Shown: positions 62,009 through 64,000 of the stretch, one piece after another
Numbering within the stretch: position 1 is the first letter of the stretch
Layout of the letters: the number at the start of each line of letters is the position of its first letter
DNA from: Cupriavidus sp. BIS7
GTDB lineage: Bacteria; Pseudomonadota; Gammaproteobacteria; Burkholderiales; Burkholderiaceae
Assembly: GCF_000292345.1 (NCBI RefSeq)
Contig: NZ_ALOU01000025.1
Coordinates: forward strand, 1-64,000
DNA: 64,000 bases
Direction: 5' to 3'
Notes under the pieces: generated by a model
What the model saw: the letters and a program-made list of their open reading frames with translations, nothing else
What the model was told of the DNA's origin: nothing
Databases searched by the model: none
Translations under genes and position numbers: made by a program

Positions 62009-63160
62009 GTGAACGCAGTGAACAACAACCAGCGGCGCACCGAGATCGACCTGATTCGCGGCATCGCGCTGCTCTTTATCGTGGTCGACCATGTCAACGG
62101 CAGCGTGCTGGCCGACTACACGATCCGTAATTTCACGCTCTTCGACGCCGCCGAGGTCTTCGTCTTCCTGGCGGGCTATTCGGCGGGCGCCGCCTATCTG
62201 GCGATGGAGGCCCGGCAGGGCGCCAGCGCCGCCAGCAAGCGCCTGCACCGCCGTAGCTGGGAGATCTACAAGGCCTTTGTGCTGACCGGCGTGCTGATGC
62301 TGTTCTTCGGCTTCCTGCTGGCGATGTGCAAGGTGCCCGCGCCGGCCGTGCGTGCCACGGAGGCGCCAGCCTTCATGGCGCAGCCCATCGAGACGCTGTT
62401 CCAGGTGCTGAGCCTTGCGCGCCAGCCGTTTGTCTCTGATGTCCTGCCGATGTATGCCGTGTTCATTGGCCTGGCGCCGCTGGCAATTCGCTGGGCGCGA
62501 AACTATCCGATGGCCTTTGTCTGCGGCAGCGTGGCGCTGTGGCTCATGGCGCCCGCCTTGCTGCCGATGCTGCCCAGCAGCGAGCCGCGAGGCTGGAGCT
62601 TCAATCCGTTCGCGTGGCAGCTGATGTTCGGCATGGGCCTGTTGGCACGGTTGCGGCCGGACTTCGTGCTGCCGCAGCAGAACATCGCACGCCACGCCTG
62701 CACGGTCGGCGCGGTGGTGGTGACGCTGGGATGCATGGCGCTTGCGTATCTGTGGATGCGTCCGCACGTGTATGAAGCCTGGCTGCCCGCATGGTTGCCG
62801 TCGATGGTGTTTCCGCTGCCGAAGCAGAGCCTGGCCTTCCTGCGCGTGATCAGCTTCCTGGGGCTGGCGTGGCTGGTCTATCTGGCGGCGCGCGCGGGGT
62901 GGGTCGAGCGCATGGCCCGCTTCATGGGGCCGGTGGTGCAGATCGGCCGGCACAGCCTGTTCTGCTTCGTGCTTGGCGCCGTGGTGTCGGTGACGATCGA
63001 AGGCTTCACCTACGGTATCGCCGGGGGCCGCCCCACGCGCCCAGTGGCGCTTAGCGGCGACCTCGTGGCCGTGGCGATGCTGCTGGTGGTGGGCGGCTGG
63101 TATGGCCGCAGGAAGGAAGCGCGCAAGGTGGCGGCGAAATCCAGGATGGTTGCGGCATAG
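62009..63160 (+). CDS. opgC: OpgC-domain membrane protein (acyltransferase-like)
   Basis: A polytopic protein of about 383 residues with roughly ten TM helices. RRTEIDLIRGIALLFIVVDHV at the N-terminus and FDAAEVFVFLAGYSAGAAYLA match the OpgC family, which modifies osmoregulated periplasmic glucans with succinyl groups; the family is related to acyltransferase 3. No ATG fits. GTG at 62009 (VNAVNNNQRR) is preferred over TTG at 61994. No opgGH genes are nearby, so glucan modification is inferred. Confidence 0.78.
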   Translation: MNAVNNNQRRTEIDLIRGIALLFIVVDHVNGSVLADYTIRNFTLFDAAEVFVFLAGYSAGAAYLAMEARQGASAASKRLHRRSWEIYKAFVLTGVLMLFFGFLLAMCKVPAPAVRATEAPAFMAQPIETLFQVLSLARQPFVSDVLPMYAVFIGLAPLAIRWARNYPMAFVCGSVALWLMAPALLPMLPSSEPRGWSFNPFAWQLMFGMGLLARLRPDFVLPQQNIARHACTVGAVVVTLGCMALAYLWMRPHVYEAWLPAWLPSMVFPLPKQSLAFLRVISFLGLAWLVYLAARAGWVERMARFMGPVVQIGRHSLFCFVLGAVVSVTIEGFTYGIAGGRPTRPVALSGDLVAVAMLLVVGGWYGRRKEARKVAAKSRMVAA

Positions 63161-63179
63161 CGACAGCCTTCGCTATGCG

Positions 63180-63304
63180 CTCCCCTCTCCCATGAAATGG
63201 GAGAGGGGCTGGGGGAGAGGGCCTGGCCTCTCAAGTTGAGACCGCGCATTTTGAAGCGCTGCGCCCTCTCCCCCAACCCCTCTCCCGCGTTGCGGGAGAG
63301 GGGA
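63180..63304. repeat. REPIN-like inverted repeat doublet
   Basis: Two units in opposite orientation: about 63181-63221 (hairpin CCCCTCTCCC/GGGAGAGGGG around ATGAAAT, then GGGGGAGAGGG) and about 63266-63302 (CCCTCTCCCCC, then the hairpin around GCGTTGC). It lies between the convergent opgC and benD genes, as the other copies also lie at gene 3' ends. Confidence 0.8.
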
Positions 63305-63332
63305 GCAAGAACATCGGTATCCAAATCGGTAT

Positions 63333-64000
63333 CTAGCCCAGATCCCCACCGCCCACCGGCACCACCGTCCCCGTCATATACGACGCCTCATCCGAGGCCA
63401 GGAACAGGATCACACCGACCTGTTCCTCGATCGTCCCGTAGCGATGCATCAGGCTCGACGCCATGGTCTGGTCGACGATCGCCTGATACCACGTCGATTC
63501 CTGTTCCGACTGCTGCTGCGTATTGCGTGGAATCCTGCGCGGCGGCGCCTCGGTGCCGCCGGTAGCCACGGCGTTGACGCGGATGCCGTCCGCCGCGTGC
63601 TCGAATGCCAGGCTCGCGGTCAGCGCATTGACGCCGCCCTTGGCTGCCGCATAGGGCACGCGATGAATGCTGCGCGTGGCGATCGACGACACATTGACGA
63701 TGACCCCCGCGCGTTGTTCGATCATGCCGGGCAGAACCGCGCGGCAGCCCCACAGCGTGGGGAACAGCGAGCGGCGGATCTCGGCCTCGATTTCGACCTC
63801 GGCGTAATGCTCGTAGGGCTTGGCCCAGATCGTGCCACCGACGTTATTGACCAGGATGTCGACCCGGCCAAACGCGGCGATGGCGGCGGCCACCATGGCC
63901 TGCGCCCCGGCGAAGGTTTCAAGATCGGCGTTGATCGAGATGGCCGTGCCGCCCCCGGCCACGATTTCAGCGGCGACTTCCTCAACCAGCGTGGCACGAT
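63333..64000 (-). CDS. benD: 1,6-dihydroxycyclohexa-2,4-diene-1-carboxylate dehydrogenase, 5' end outside window
   Basis: A partial SDR-family protein; the frame continues past the right edge (codons RATLVEEVAAEIVAGGG precede the first internal start-like codon). NVGGTIWAKPYEHYAEVEIEAEI, SSIATRSIHRVPYAAAKGG (catalytic Ser, Tyr, Lys) and the C-terminal GTEAPPRRIPRN and TVVPVGGGDLG are hallmark BenD stretches. It rearomatises the benzoate cis-diol to catechol with NAD. The N-terminal cofactor motif and benABC would lie beyond 64000. Confidence 0.9.
   Translation of the reverse strand, partial: RATLVEEVAAEIVAGGGTAISINADLETFAGAQAMVAAAIAAFGRVDILVNNVGGTIWAKPYEHYAEVEIEAEIRRSLFPTLWGCRAVLPGMIEQRAGVIVNVSSIATRSIHRVPYAAAKGGVNALTASLAFEHAADGIRVNAVATGGTEAPPRRIPRNTQQQSEQESTWYQAIVDQTMASSLMHRYGTIEEQVGVILFLASDEASYMTGTVVPVGGGDLG

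Noticed and set aside
1..64000. tRNA, rRNA, riboswitch, transposase or integrase genes and attachment sites
   Set aside because: None was recognised by eye on either strand. Small RNA genes cannot be excluded without covariance-model searches.

Overview
The window reads as a GC-rich chromosome or chromid segment from a beta-proteobacterium of the Burkholderiaceae, most likely Cupriavidus (or close Ralstonia relatives). The evidence is the type of genes present: a self-sufficient P450 of the CYP116B type (the founding member is from Cupriavidus metallidurans), Bug-type solute receptors, SorAB sulfite dehydrogenase, ubiUVT and an H-NS-family protein with the short beta-proteobacterial layout. 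The genus is inference. Most of the window is ordinary accessory metabolism, with many small divergent regulator/target pairs.

Layout. 1-2600: succinate-semialdehyde dehydrogenase with a divergent IclR regulator. 2650-6420: the O2-independent ubiquinone hydroxylation genes ubiU, ubiV, ubiT, facing a fused NirDL siroheme decarboxylase that has an FNR-like box upstream. 6440-13260: an MFS exporter with divergent LysR, a lipoprotein, an H-NS-like protein, an AzgA purine permease, and cheV behind a sigma-28-like promoter. 13439-17720: a Bug receptor and CYP116B P450 in one operon, divergent from an IclR regulator. 17726-20062: a glutathione transferase and an amino acid permease.

20499-30872 is the most unusual part. 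It holds type I secretion genes hlyB and hlyD, then an AT-richer array of small membrane-protein genes. Each is followed immediately by a truncated reading frame. Three of them are paralogues of about 222 residues, and two of those are followed by a cut-off copy of the 5' end of the RTX gene fused to a decayed hlyD 3' end. The array ends with an intact third paralogue and a full-length 926-residue RTX protein. I read this as a secreted, possibly membrane-acting RTX effector with a cognate multi-TM protector, preceded by orphan protectors left from earlier effector modules. That function is inference; the module structure is seen directly.

30964-35573: aromatic amino acid catabolism (TyrB, AroP-like permease, HppD) with a divergent Lrp/AsnC regulator. 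35603-37404: a thioredoxin, a DUF2249 protein behind an NsrR-type site, and exonuclease III. 37423-39001: a TetR gene, a 33-residue membrane ORF and an exported DPYTDG-repeat protein behind two identical-type operators; a second DPYTDG protein lies at 53626. 39158-44267: FAH and VOC proteins, LysR, MFS, TetR, SDR. 44980-49331: hipBA, a patatin phospholipase and a HicA-like toxin/antitoxin-like pair. 49697-57328: an acetyl-CoA hydrolase/transferase, a CNMP-thioredoxin-reductase-like fusion, a hydrolase-LuxR fusion and sulfite dehydrogenase SorAB. 57532-63160: an M20 peptidase, a peroxiredoxin-glutaredoxin hybrid with a lipoamide-dehydrogenase-like flavoprotein, and an OpgC-type membrane protein. 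The right edge cuts a benD gene.

Three loci (1-116, 13294-13412, 63180-63304) carry paired inverted GGGAGAGGGG palindromes, a REPIN-like dispersed repeat. No rRNA, tRNA, CRISPR array, transposase or integrase was recognised. All motif positions and mismatch counts were read by eye.
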